Source: DASZIT01 sp963819695
Lineage (GTDB): Bacteria; Actinomycetota; Acidimicrobiia; Acidimicrobiales; RAAP-2
Direction of reading: 5' to 3'
DNA: 64,000 bases
Assembly (NCBI GenBank): GCA_963819695.1
Contig: CAWFXD010000001.1
Coordinates: 1,116,001-1,180,000, forward strand
In this document: positions 15,992 through 24,440 of the stretch, piece after piece
How the letters are laid out: each line of letters begins with the position of its first letter
How positions within the stretch are numbered: the stretch's first letter is position 1
Translations under genes and position numbers: made by a program
Notes under the pieces: generated by a model
Seen by the model: the letters and a program-made list of their open reading frames with translations, nothing else
Databases searched by the model: none
What the model was told of the DNA's origin: nothing

Positions 15992-17216
15992 CTGAGTTGT
16001 GAATCGTCACTCCTTTGTCGAAACACTCCGATGAGCAGACGGTGGCCCCCGGGATCTCGACCGGACGGCCACACACCACGCAACCACGTGGCTGGTCGGG
16101 GCCCGGATGTGGGTCGAAAGCCGACTCGACTATGTCTCGGGCACGATGGCTCAGGGTGCCGCCGTTTTCAACGGAATACCGGCGGAGGGCCGTATAGGCC
16201 TCGTGCTCTCCGATGCCATCCCGCTCCATCAGGACCCCCTGGGCCTGGGCGATGACCTGCCGGGTTCGCAGCACCTCGGCGAGCTTGCTGGCGAGCTCTT
16301 CCTCGGTGGTGTCCAGACCCGCATCGCCGAGAATGGTCGACGCCTCGCTGGCGAAGATCGATGCCAGCTCCTGGTCCTTCGGCCCGAAGGCGGCCGACGT
16401 CCGCGAATAGATGTTGAGTGCCCCCACCGGAACGTCGTGGGCCAGCAGTGGTGTGGACAGGATGGAGTTGATCCCGAGTGCTCGAGCCTTGGGCACGAAG
16501 TCGGGCCACCGGGTTTCGTCGGGCAAGGACTCCGAGTGGAACCACCGGCCTTCAGCCGCAGCGTCGACGCAGGGCCCCTCGCCGGTTGCGTACTGCCCGG
16601 CATCCATATCGGTGATGGTCTGGTCACTGGCCGCCACCGTGGACAGGTGCCCCCGGCGCCGGAGCGACACACTCACGCCGTCAGCCCCGCCGACGGTGAC
16701 TTGGGCCAGGGACACAACCAGCCGAAGGGCGCCGTCGACAACCTCGTCATTGGAGGGGATGGAGGTGACCATTCTGAGCTGCTGGGTCAGATCATGTAGC
16801 CCGGGGGAGACGTCAGCCGAGCTCTGGACGTGCCCCGGCTCTTCGGGGCCAAGTCGTCCGGATTGTCCCAGCGTGGGCTGGGGTTCCTCGACCGCGATCA
16901 TTCTGCTGAACCCGGTGACATCCAGGAGACGCCCGACCTGGACCGAGGGGTCCTGAATCACGAGCGAGCCGCCCGAAAGCTTGAGGCGGATGGTCTCGCC
17001 GGCGATCACCGACAGTCCCGAAGCGTCCAGAAGGTCCAGTTCCGCCAGGTCCAGTGCGATGTTGACCTGGCCCCGGTTGATCATGGCGTCGAGGTAGCCG
17101 CTCAGGTCGGGCGCAGAATGGATGTTGAGCTCGCCACGGAGATGCAGCACGGTCTGATCGCCAACCACGCTCGCATCGATGTCGAACGCGGGAAACGAAC
17201 CGTCACTGCTCGTCAC
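15978..17216 (-). CDS. STAS-GAF-ANTAR regulator with C-terminal Cys cluster
   Basis: 412 residues. An N-terminal STAS domain (TVLHLRGELNIHSAPDLSGYL, IALDLAELDLLDASGLSVI; about 10-110) is followed by a linker and a GAF sensor domain (about 150-310; EGPCVDAAAEGRWFHSESL, NSILSTPLLAHDVPVGALNIYS). An ANTAR RNA-binding domain follows (about 318-372; ELASKLAEVLRTRQVIAQAQGVLM, EAYTALRRYS). The tail has CVVCGRPV...CSSEC, a possible zinc site. ANTAR domains bind twin hairpins in nascent RNA to prevent termination. The combination suggests a ligand- or partner-controlled antiterminator. GTG start. Confidence 0.88.
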   Translation of the reverse strand: MTSSDGSFPAFDIDASVVGDQTVLHLRGELNIHSAPDLSGYLDAMINRGQVNIALDLAELDLLDASGLSVIAGETIRLKLSGGSLVIQDPSVQVGRLLDVTGFSRMIAVEEPQPTLGQSGRLGPEEPGHVQSSADVSPGLHDLTQQLRMVTSIPSNDEVVDGALRLVVSLAQVTVGGADGVSVSLRRRGHLSTVAASDQTITDMDAGQYATGEGPCVDAAAEGRWFHSESLPDETRWPDFVPKARALGINSILSTPLLAHDVPVGALNIYSRTSAAFGPKDQELASIFASEASTILGDAGLDTTEEELASKLAEVLRTRQVIAQAQGVLMERDGIGEHEAYTALRRYSVENGGTLSHRARDIVESAFDPHPGPDQPRGCVVCGRPVEIPGATVCSSECFDKGVTIHNSGDHG

Positions 17217-17843
17217 GTGAGGTCAACACCGGGAGCACTCGAGGACAGCAGCGCGGAACTCCACATGGGGATCGCCGCCTTGGGGTCGGAGCCGATCGAA
17301 AGACCGGCCCGTACGAACCCTCGCTGTAGAAGGCAACCCCGACCCTACACCTCGACCAGAGGGATCTCTACCGCCGGGTCCGATGCAACCCCAATCCGGG
17401 TCGGGCATACGGTTCCCGGGCTCTAACCGGACGCCTTGCCCTTGGCGTGAACTACAAACTCGGGCACCCGTTCTCGGGTTGCAATAGGCCATCTTCGGGA
17501 TCAGGTCGCGATCCTGAAGGAGCACGGGTCCCTCGGCTCCGGCGGAGAGTCAGAACTCGTCACTCGGCGCGGAGATCTCTGCGTAGGTGGTCTCCTGATT
17601 CGGGGTGTCATCGCTCATATTCTGGGTCTGGCATCGCGCCGCTTCTCGTCACGAGCGACCCGAAATATGCCGTGGCCAGGGGGTTCAGCCCGATCGCCGT
17701 CCGATGCCCCCCGTGTCCCGACGCAGTCCTCGGAGTCCGCCGCCTCGTAGGCGGGTTACCTCGGCCTTCAGCTTCTGGACCCTCGCCCGGGGTTCATCGA
17801 GATCGTCGTAAATGACCCGGCTGCTGGCTAACCTGCCGATCAG
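17217..17843. other. Non-coding gap of about 630 bases
   Basis: Between divergently transcribed genes (regulator leftward, DMT transporter rightward). Short open frames exist on both strands, including a 22-codon leftward one starting near 17620, but none has a convincing ribosome site or family similarity. It should contain both promoters, and no clear -35/-10 pair or hairpin was identified. Confidence 0.45.
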
Positions 17844-18860
17844 ATGGTCTACATCCTCGCGCTGGCGTGCGCGCTATCGAATGCCCTGGCCAGCATCCTT
17901 CAACGGATGGGGGTGGAGGACGCCCCGGATAGTGACACCCTCCGCCTCAGCTTGGTGACCCATGCGTTCCGGCGGGGGATCTGGCTACTCGGGTTCGTGT
18001 TCATCGTTACGACGTTTCTGCTCCAATCGGTGGCACTCCACATCGGGAGGCTGAGTCAGGTCCAGCCCATCCTTACCACCGAGCTGTTGTTCATCGTTCT
18101 CTTCCTGGCCACCTGGTTCCGGTTTCGCATCGGGCTGCGCGAGTGGCTGGGGTGCCTGGCCGCCGCCGGAGGGCTCGCCGGTTTCTTGGCCTTTGCCCAG
18201 CCCGGCGGGGGCAAGCTGGTGCCGACGGCGTTCGAGTGGACCGTGGCCGGATCCGTCGGCGCGGGAACGGTGCTGGTGACCGTGCTGCTCGCCCTGCGCG
18301 GCCCCCGTTGGTGGCGGGCCTTCATGTTCGGGACCGCGGGTGCCGTGGGTTTCGCGTTCGCGGCGGCACTCATCAAGACGGTGAGCGATTACGTGACCAC
18401 CGACTGGACGCGCCTGTTCTTCCATTGGCAGACCTACGTCCTGATCGTCTGCGGGGTGGGGGCCTTATACCTGGCCCAGAACGCCTTCCACGCCGGGCCG
18501 ATCGCCGCCTCCCAGACTGCCCTGGTGCTGGTCGATCCCCTGGCCAGCGTGGCCTTCGGTCTCGGGCTCTACGGGGACAGCCTCCGCAACACTGGAGCCT
18601 ACGGCCCATTGGAGGCGGTGTCCCTGCTCGTCATGTTCGTGGGCGTCGCCTCCATCGCCCTCTCCCCGCTGGTCTCGGGCATGAAAGGGGACGACGCCCG
18701 CTATGCCGAGCTGCTCTCCTCTCGCTCCCGTTCCAAGACGCTGGCCAAGGCCGTCCAGGATCTCCATCCGGCCAAAGGACCTCCGCAGTCGAGCCCGATG
18801 CAATCGGCCGCCGGCGAGCCCGGGGTCACTTCCTTTGGTGAGCCAGTCGATCTCGGGTAA
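17844..18860 (+). CDS. DMT-superfamily (EamA/NIPA-like) transporter
   Basis: 338 residues with about nine or ten hydrophobic helices from residue 1 to about 285 (YILALACALSNALASILQRMG, FVFIVTTFLLQSVALHIG, LSQVQPILTTELLFIVLFLATWF, ...), then a soluble tail of about 50 residues. The QPILTTELLF and ASQTALVLVDPLASV segments are drug/metabolite transporter landmarks. The overall shape is like the NIPA-type magnesium-transporter-like members found in actinobacteria. Substrate not assignable. Confidence 0.75.
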   Translation: MVYILALACALSNALASILQRMGVEDAPDSDTLRLSLVTHAFRRGIWLLGFVFIVTTFLLQSVALHIGRLSQVQPILTTELLFIVLFLATWFRFRIGLREWLGCLAAAGGLAGFLAFAQPGGGKLVPTAFEWTVAGSVGAGTVLVTVLLALRGPRWWRAFMFGTAGAVGFAFAAALIKTVSDYVTTDWTRLFFHWQTYVLIVCGVGALYLAQNAFHAGPIAASQTALVLVDPLASVAFGLGLYGDSLRNTGAYGPLEAVSLLVMFVGVASIALSPLVSGMKGDDARYAELLSSRSRSKTLAKAVQDLHPAKGPPQSSPMQSAAGEPGVTSFGEPVDLG

Positions 18861-18962
18861 TCGGTAGGCGTCGTAGACCGCCGGCGTCTTCGCCGCCCGT
18901 GGCGCTTCGTTGTATGTTCCTCCCGTGGCGGCCACGACGAGCTCTCCAAGAAACCCCTGCCA

Positions 18963-20342
18963 ATGAGCGGGACGGCGGACAAGATTGCCCGGGTCGGCAC
19001 CTGGCCAATGTGGGTTCTCGGACTGGCGGTGCTCATCGACAACGTCGACCAGTACATCGTGCGGGGAACCTCGAACCAGATCGAGAAGGCGTTCGGGGTC
19101 GGCGACTTCCAGATCGGGATCCTGTTCTCCGCCTTCATCGTTGTCAACGGGGTGGCCACCATGCCGGCGAGCTACCTCGGCGACCGCTGGAGCCGGACCC
19201 GGATCATGGCCGTCACCATCGTCGCCTGGTCGGTGGTGAGCGCCCTGGGCGGGGTGGTCCCCGCCGGGGCTTTCGGGCTGTTGGTGGTCACGCGGGGGGC
19301 ATTGGGATTCGGCCAGGCGGTGACCGACCCGTCGGGCTCCAGCCTGCTGGCGGATTTCTATGGCATCGATCGGCGGGGGAAGGCCTACTCGATCCAGCAA
19401 TGCCTCATCTACGTGGGCCTGGGCTTGGGGCTGGCCATCGGATCCTTCTTCGGCACCCACTTCGGGAGCTACGGCTGGCGGTTGGCCTTCGGTGTCTCCA
19501 TCTTCCCCGGGCTGCTCATTGCCTTCTTCTGCTGGCGGCTCCCCGAGCCCCGCCGGGGAGCCGCTGACCGGGCCCATGTCACTCAAGAGAGTGAGATGGA
19601 GGTGGCCAGCGACCGCCCGCCGCTGTTCCCCGACGGCGTCTCCCGGTTCTTGGCGGACATGGTCAGCGGATTGCGGGCCGACGTCAAGACCATCCTCTCG
19701 ATTCCCACCATGCGGTATGCGCTGGTCGGCGTCTCCACCATCCTCTTCGTGGTCACCGCGGTCGCCAGTTGGATGCCCACGCTCTACCAGCGGCAATTCC
19801 ATCTCAGCCAGGGATCGGCCAACCTGGCCTTCGGGATGCTCGTCATTGTGGCCGGCATCCCCGGCACCCTGGTGGGCGGTCTCATGGCCGATCGATGGAT
19901 CAACCGGTTCCTCGGCGCCCGGGTCGTGATCCCCGGGGTGTGCCTCATGATCAGCGGGGTGCTGTTCATGGTTTCGTTCATCCCCATGCCGTTCGCCGGC
20001 GCAATCGCCCTCCAGATGCTGGCGTTCCTGTCGGCGGCCTCATCGGTCCCGGCATTGCGGGCCGGGCTCTCCGACTCGGTCCCCGCCAATCTGCGGGGCA
20101 CCGGCTTCGGCGCGTTCAACGTTGCCTCCATCGTGTTCGGGGCGGCGGCGGCACCAGTTCTCACCTCCGCGGTCGCGTCGCAATTCGGCGGCAATTATCG
20201 AGTGGCATTCGCCTTGGTGATGCCGATTACCTTCGTAGGGGCCGCATTCTTGTTGGCGGCTCGTCGACATATTGAAAAGGACACCGCCAAGATCTTCGAG
20301 GCGGTGGTGGCGGCCATGGCTGCGGAGGACGCTGCACCGTAG
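18963..20342 (+). CDS. Spinster-like MFS transporter
   Basis: 459 residues, 12 helices. The start MWVLGLAVLIDNVDQYIVRG, a motif A-like YLGDRWSRTRIM and TDPSGSSLLADFYGIDRRGKAYS (the conserved loop after helix 4 of spinster-type MFS proteins) support the call. Substrates of bacterial spinster-like carriers are mostly unknown; lipid-like and organic anions are reported for the wider family. Confidence 0.82.
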   Translation: MSGTADKIARVGTWPMWVLGLAVLIDNVDQYIVRGTSNQIEKAFGVGDFQIGILFSAFIVVNGVATMPASYLGDRWSRTRIMAVTIVAWSVVSALGGVVPAGAFGLLVVTRGALGFGQAVTDPSGSSLLADFYGIDRRGKAYSIQQCLIYVGLGLGLAIGSFFGTHFGSYGWRLAFGVSIFPGLLIAFFCWRLPEPRRGAADRAHVTQESEMEVASDRPPLFPDGVSRFLADMVSGLRADVKTILSIPTMRYALVGVSTILFVVTAVASWMPTLYQRQFHLSQGSANLAFGMLVIVAGIPGTLVGGLMADRWINRFLGARVVIPGVCLMISGVLFMVSFIPMPFAGAIALQMLAFLSAASSVPALRAGLSDSVPANLRGTGFGAFNVASIVFGAAAAPVLTSAVASQFGGNYRVAFALVMPITFVGAAFLLAARRHIEKDTAKIFEAVVAAMAAEDAAP

Positions 20343-20446
20343 CTGTACCCAAAGCCGACCGAGCGATCCGAGATATCTCTTCAGCCGGCGGCGGTGGTGG
20401 CGGTCTACCGTAGGGAAGCAGGATCCAAACGGAGGAAACGGACACC

Positions 20447-21007
20447 ATGACTGCACTCGAGCACCGGCCGAACACCGCGCTCCTCGTTGTCGATGTCCAG
20501 AACGGCGTCGTCGAGCGCGTTCACCAGCGCGACGCGGTCGTCGCCAACATCGGCGTCCTGGTCGAGAAGGCCCGGCGCGAAGGGGTCCCGATTGTGTGGG
20601 TCCAGGACTCCGGCGAGCCGCGGGCCATTGGGAGCCATGCCTGGGAGATCGTCCCCGAGTTGACTCCGACGGGAGCCGAGCCACGGATCGACAAGAAGTA
20701 TGGCGACTCCTTCGAGGACACCACCCTCGAGACCGTGCTGTCAGGCCTCGGAATCGGGCGACTGGTCGTCGCCGGCGCCCAGACCGATGCGTGCATCCGC
20801 TCGACGCTCCACGGCGCCTTCGTCCGGGGGTACGACGCGACCCTGGTCAGCGATGCCCACACGACGGAGGACCAGACCGCCTATGGGGCGCCCCCGCCCG
20901 ATCAGGTGATCGCCCACACCAACCTCTATTGGAACGACCAGACGGCGCCCGGACGGGCGGCGGGGACGGTCGAGACCCGGGACGTCGACTTCGGCGGCAC
21001 GTCCTGA
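20447..21007 (+). CDS. Isochorismatase-like cysteine hydrolase
   Basis: 186 residues. The Asp-Lys-Cys catalytic set of the family is present: Asp in LLVVDVQNGV, Lys in RIDKKYGDSFEDT, and Cys in VAGAQTDACIRSTLHGA, followed by GYDATLVSDAHTTED. Members hydrolyse amides (nicotinamide, carbamates) or vinyl ethers; the substrate here is unknown. GGAGG is eleven bases before the ATG. Convergent with the Nramp gene. Confidence 0.88.
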   Translation: MTALEHRPNTALLVVDVQNGVVERVHQRDAVVANIGVLVEKARREGVPIVWVQDSGEPRAIGSHAWEIVPELTPTGAEPRIDKKYGDSFEDTTLETVLSGLGIGRLVVAGAQTDACIRSTLHGAFVRGYDATLVSDAHTTEDQTAYGAPPPDQVIAHTNLYWNDQTAPGRAAGTVETRDVDFGGTS

Positions 21008-21026
21008 CGGCACTGCGTCGATACGG

Positions 21027-22727
21027 TCAGCCGCCGCCGAGCTGGATGGCCTTGACCAGCAGGAGGACCACCGCGAGGACCAGGTAAACCCGTAGCGACA
21101 GCATCCCGAACCGGAGGCCGGGTGACCACTTGACCGGCTTGAGCAGAGCCAGGGGCGGCATCCGCCACGACTCTCGCTCCGTCCTGGTCATGTGCGGGGG
21201 TGGAGGAAGGCTGGCCTGACCGCTGCGCCCGGCCACGATCCGCAGGACGACGGCGACCACGATGCCCCCGGCGACCAGGGCGATGGTCAGGTCGACGAAG
21301 ATGCCGACCACGTTGATGTGCGGAAACAGGGTGGTGGCCATCAGGGTGCCGGAGAGGATGAGCAGGATGCCGATGATGACCGATGCGACGGCGTTGAGCC
21401 ATTTCGGGTTGACCCAGGGGCCGAGCACCTCCCTGTCATTGCACAGCAACAACAGGAAGACGGCGGCCGACGGGAGGAGCAGGCCGGCCAGCGCCTGGAC
21501 GCTGGTGGTGATCAGCCCGAGCGGGGCCTTGGGAATCAACACGATGCCGGCCGCGACCACCACCATTCCCGTATAGCTCAGGTAGAACGGCTTGGCCTCC
21601 TTGAAGCCCCGGTGGAGGGAGTGGCGGAGGCCGAAGACGTCCCCGAAGGCATAGCTGGTGGACAGGGTGACGGCGGCAGCTCCGAGAATGCTGGCGTCGA
21701 AGAGGAGGACGGCGAAGAGGCCCCCCATCAGGTTGCTGTGATTGGCCAGGAGGTGGGCGATCCCGGCGGCGTCGGTGAAGTTCCCGAACGCCTTGGAGCC
21801 CTGGGCGGCAAAGGATCCGACCACCATGATGCAGGTAGCCCCGATCACCACCACGAACGCCCCCAAGACGGTGTCGGCCCGCTCGTAGCTGATGAACCTT
21901 GGGGTGATCCGCTTGTCGACGATGTTGGACTGCTGGAAGAACAACTGCCACGGGGCCACGGTGGTGCCAACGATGGCGATGATGAGCAACACCGCCGCCG
22001 AGGAGGTGCCGCCGCGAATGCCCGGGACCACGAAGTTGTGCCCGATCGTGCCCCACTGGGGATGCGACAAGAAGAGCAAGGGGAACTGCACCAGAGTGAT
22101 GGCGATGAAGACGAACATGGCCCGCTCCCATCGCTGGAAGCTGCCCGACGCCATGATGGCCACCAGCGCCACTGCCGCAGTCGGGACCGCGATGTACTCG
22201 GAGATACCCGCGTACGAGGCGGCCAGCGAGATACCGATGAACTCGGTGACGATGGTGAGGAAGTTGAGGAGGAACAGGTCGCCGACGCTGAACCAGCCCC
22301 AGAACCTTCCGAAACGCTCGTTGATGAGTCGGGCATGGCCGACTCCGGTGACCGCGCCCAGCCGGACCACCATCTCCTGGTTGACGATCAGCACCGGGAT
22401 CAACAGCAGCAGCGTCCACAGCAGGCTGGTGTGGTAGTTCTGGCCGGCCTGCGCGTAGGTGGAGACCCCGCCGGCGTCATTGTCGCCGACCATGACGATG
22501 ATGCCGGGCCCGGCGATGGCGGCAAAGGTGAGCAGCCGGGCACGCCAGCTGTGCCGTTCGCCGTAATCGTTGACCCGGATCCGACCGAAGGCGCCCTCGA
22601 TGTCACCGAGGTGGGCTTGGTCGAGGACCGCGGTGGCGGGCGCCTGGAGTTGGGGACCCGGAGCGCTGTCGGGGCGTGACGAATCGTCCGCCCCGGGGGC
22701 ACCCGTGGCGGTTGGACGGTCCGTCAT
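21027..22727 (-). CDS. Nramp-family metal transporter with altered ion-site motifs
   Basis: 566 residues, about 11-12 helices after a 60-residue soluble start. The helix 1 site reads MVGDNDAGGVSTYAQAG where canonical Nramp has DPGN, and the helix 6 site reads VAPWQLFFQQSN where canonical proteins have the MPH motif. So the Asp is kept but the Met and His of the metal site are replaced by Ala and Trp. Such changes are known in Nramp-related proteins that do not carry Mn/Fe, some of which carry Mg. The gene follows a soluble MgtE-N/CBS protein with a two-base gap, which fits Mg handling (inference). Confidence 0.85.
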   Translation of the reverse strand: MTDRPTATGAPGADDSSRPDSAPGPQLQAPATAVLDQAHLGDIEGAFGRIRVNDYGERHSWRARLLTFAAIAGPGIIVMVGDNDAGGVSTYAQAGQNYHTSLLWTLLLLIPVLIVNQEMVVRLGAVTGVGHARLINERFGRFWGWFSVGDLFLLNFLTIVTEFIGISLAASYAGISEYIAVPTAAVALVAIMASGSFQRWERAMFVFIAITLVQFPLLFLSHPQWGTIGHNFVVPGIRGGTSSAAVLLIIAIVGTTVAPWQLFFQQSNIVDKRITPRFISYERADTVLGAFVVVIGATCIMVVGSFAAQGSKAFGNFTDAAGIAHLLANHSNLMGGLFAVLLFDASILGAAAVTLSTSYAFGDVFGLRHSLHRGFKEAKPFYLSYTGMVVVAAGIVLIPKAPLGLITTSVQALAGLLLPSAAVFLLLLCNDREVLGPWVNPKWLNAVASVIIGILLILSGTLMATTLFPHINVVGIFVDLTIALVAGGIVVAVVLRIVAGRSGQASLPPPPHMTRTERESWRMPPLALLKPVKWSPGLRFGMLSLRVYLVLAVVLLLVKAIQLGGG

Positions 22728-22729
22728 GG

Positions 22730-24019
22730 TTACCCCTGGTGCTCCGCGTGGGTGATGGGCGTGCCGTTCGGATCCGAATCAGCATGGGCCACTTCGGGAT
22801 GAGGCGGGGGTTCTCGTCGCCTCCAGTCATCGGGGATCGTGGCCTCGAGGACGTCGTCGACGGTGATCACGCCCAGAACCTGGTTGTCGGCGTCGACGAC
22901 CGGTACCGTCAACAGGTTGTAGTCGGCCATCAGTAAGGTCACGTCGACCACGTCGACGGCGGCGGTCACCCGCACCGGGTCGGAGTCGTCGACGTCGCCC
23001 AGACGGGCCTGGGGGTCGGCCTGCAGTAGGTCGATGACGCTGGCCGTCCCGGCCAGCCGGTTGGCTTCGTCCAGGACATGGACGGTCACCAGCGCTTCGG
23101 GCTGGATGTTCTCGGCCAGTCGGACCCGGCGGAGGGCTTCTTCGACACTGATGTCGGCGGGGGCGGCCAGGAAGTCCACCCCCATGATCCCGCCGGCGCT
23201 GGAGGAGTTGAACCCGAGCAGGGTCAGGACCTTGGTACGGGTGCCGGCCGGAAGCAGGTCGAGGATGACCTGCCGGCGGGCCTGGGGAAGTTCGGCCACC
23301 GCGTCGGCGGCATCGTCGGCCTGCATGTGGGCGATGACGTCGGCGGCCTCCGGGTCGGTCATGTCCCCGAACAGCCGGGTGGCGATGTCGGGGTCGAGCT
23401 CCTCGAACACATCGGCCTCCAACTCCGGATCAGTGTGGACCACGTCGAGGATCTCCTCGCCCTCGGTGCGAGAGGCGTCCTCCAACAGGTCGGCGATCTG
23501 GGCCGGCTTCAGCTTGACCACCCGGCCGAAGCCGGAACGGATCCGGCTGCTGGGGGTGTGGCCGATCAGGGGTTCGAAGGCCTTCCAGTCCTGACAGGGA
23601 TGTCCCTGGCTCCGCCGGATGAGACCGAGCAGCCGGGCCGGCCGTCGGGTATCCAGGCATGACACCACCCAGCCCTCGCCGGTGTCCTTCAACTCCACGT
23701 CCCAGGCCCGCACCAGTTCGGCCTCGGCCACGTCGATGAGGCGGTGCCCGAGGATGTCCTGGCGGAGGAGCACCTCGCCGTCTCGCCGCTCGAACCCACC
23801 CAGATCAACCTTGGCCTTGGCCATGGAGAGCGCCTGCTGGCTCAACTCCGCGACCCGGTCCATGGGCAGGAAGACCTGGCGTCCACCGACCTTGGCCACC
23901 ACCCCGGTGACCAGCGGGTAGTCGCCTCCCCGGAGCCGGACGATGACATCGTCGACCTTGCCGACGCTCTCTCCGTTGGGCGAGAGCGTCGGCCGACCCA
24001 GGAGCCCCGACAGGTGCAT
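22730..24019 (-). CDS. Soluble PRC-barrel / MgtE-N / CBS-domain protein
   Basis: About 429 residues, no membrane domain. The N-terminal part has PRC-barrel-like features (SPNGESVGKVDDVIVRLRGG, YPLVTGVVAKVGGRQVFLP). The middle is an MgtE N-domain (LKPAQIADLLEDAS, LEADVFEELDPDIATRLFGDM, ADVIAHMQADDAADAVAELP). Two CBS domains close it (SVEEALRRVRL..., DVTLLMADYNLLTVPVVDADNQVLGVITVDDVLEATI). This resembles the cytosolic Mg-sensing part of MgtE without its channel. It sits directly upstream of the Nramp-like gene (two bases), so it may gate or sense for that carrier. ATG at 24019 lies six bases after a -10-like TACAGT. Confidence 0.85.
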   Translation of the reverse strand: MHLSGLLGRPTLSPNGESVGKVDDVIVRLRGGDYPLVTGVVAKVGGRQVFLPMDRVAELSQQALSMAKAKVDLGGFERRDGEVLLRQDILGHRLIDVAEAELVRAWDVELKDTGEGWVVSCLDTRRPARLLGLIRRSQGHPCQDWKAFEPLIGHTPSSRIRSGFGRVVKLKPAQIADLLEDASRTEGEEILDVVHTDPELEADVFEELDPDIATRLFGDMTDPEAADVIAHMQADDAADAVAELPQARRQVILDLLPAGTRTKVLTLLGFNSSSAGGIMGVDFLAAPADISVEEALRRVRLAENIQPEALVTVHVLDEANRLAGTASVIDLLQADPQARLGDVDDSDPVRVTAAVDVVDVTLLMADYNLLTVPVVDADNQVLGVITVDDVLEATIPDDWRRREPPPHPEVAHADSDPNGTPITHAEHQG

Positions 24020-24041
24020 GGAGGTACTGTACACTACTTGC
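24007..24041. promoter_or_regulatory. Overlapping divergent promoters, MgtE-like / ArsR-CDF
   Basis: Rightward -10 TACACT (24030-24035) is six bases before the ArsR GTG, with CCGACA 17 bases upstream as a weak -35. Leftward -10 TACAGT (24031-24026) is six bases before the MgtE-like ATG. The two boxes overlap at ACTGTACACT, so one bound regulator could control both units. Both messages would be leaderless. Confidence 0.45.
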
Positions 24042-24440
24042 GTGGATGCGCATGTAGTTGTCGAGCCGGAGGATGTCGCCGGGTCCGGGCAGAAGCAGTT
24101 CGAGTTGGCCGTCACTACCTTCAAGCTCCTGGGGGATGTGACCCGCTTGAAGATTCTCTGGGCCCTGCTCCACGGCGAACACTCGGTGAAGGACCTGGCC
24201 AGCCACATCGGTGCCAACCCGCCCGCGGTCTCCCAACAGTTGGCCAAGCTCCGGGCGGCCGGCCTGGTGCGGGTACGCCGGGACGGCAACCGGCTGTTCT
24301 ATGCGGCCAAGGATGCCCACGTGCTCCACCTCGTCGAGCAAGCGCTGTTCCACAGCGATCACGAGGTCGGCAGCATCGCCGATCGGAACCGGGCGACCCG
24401 AAGTCTGACCCGGACGGTGGGAAGGCGACGGGGCGCGTGA
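24042..24440 (+). CDS. ArsR/SmtB-family metal-responsive repressor
   Basis: 132 residues from a GTG; an ATG at 24018 is possible but overlaps the divergent gene. Winged helix: FKLLGDVTRLKILWALLHGEHSVKDLASHIGANPPAVSQQLAKLRAAGLVRVRRDGNRLFYAAKDAHVLHLVEQALFHSDHE. The C-terminal helix carries Asp/His residues (DAHVLHLVEQALFHSDH) spaced like the alpha-5 metal site of zinc-type members. The stop overlaps the CDF exporter start by four bases (GTGA), so it very likely regulates that exporter. Confidence 0.88.
   Translation: MDAHVVVEPEDVAGSGQKQFELAVTTFKLLGDVTRLKILWALLHGEHSVKDLASHIGANPPAVSQQLAKLRAAGLVRVRRDGNRLFYAAKDAHVLHLVEQALFHSDHEVGSIADRNRATRSLTRTVGRRRGA

Noticed and set aside
17545..17620. 22-codon leftward frame (MSDDTPNQETTYAEI...)
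   Set aside because: Short peptide-like frame, but no ribosome site, no maturase or transporter nearby and no known precursor motif.
17700..17840. Leftward stretch reading like a short coiled coil (DDLDEPRARVQKLKAEV)
   Set aside because: No start codon in frame and no ribosome site.
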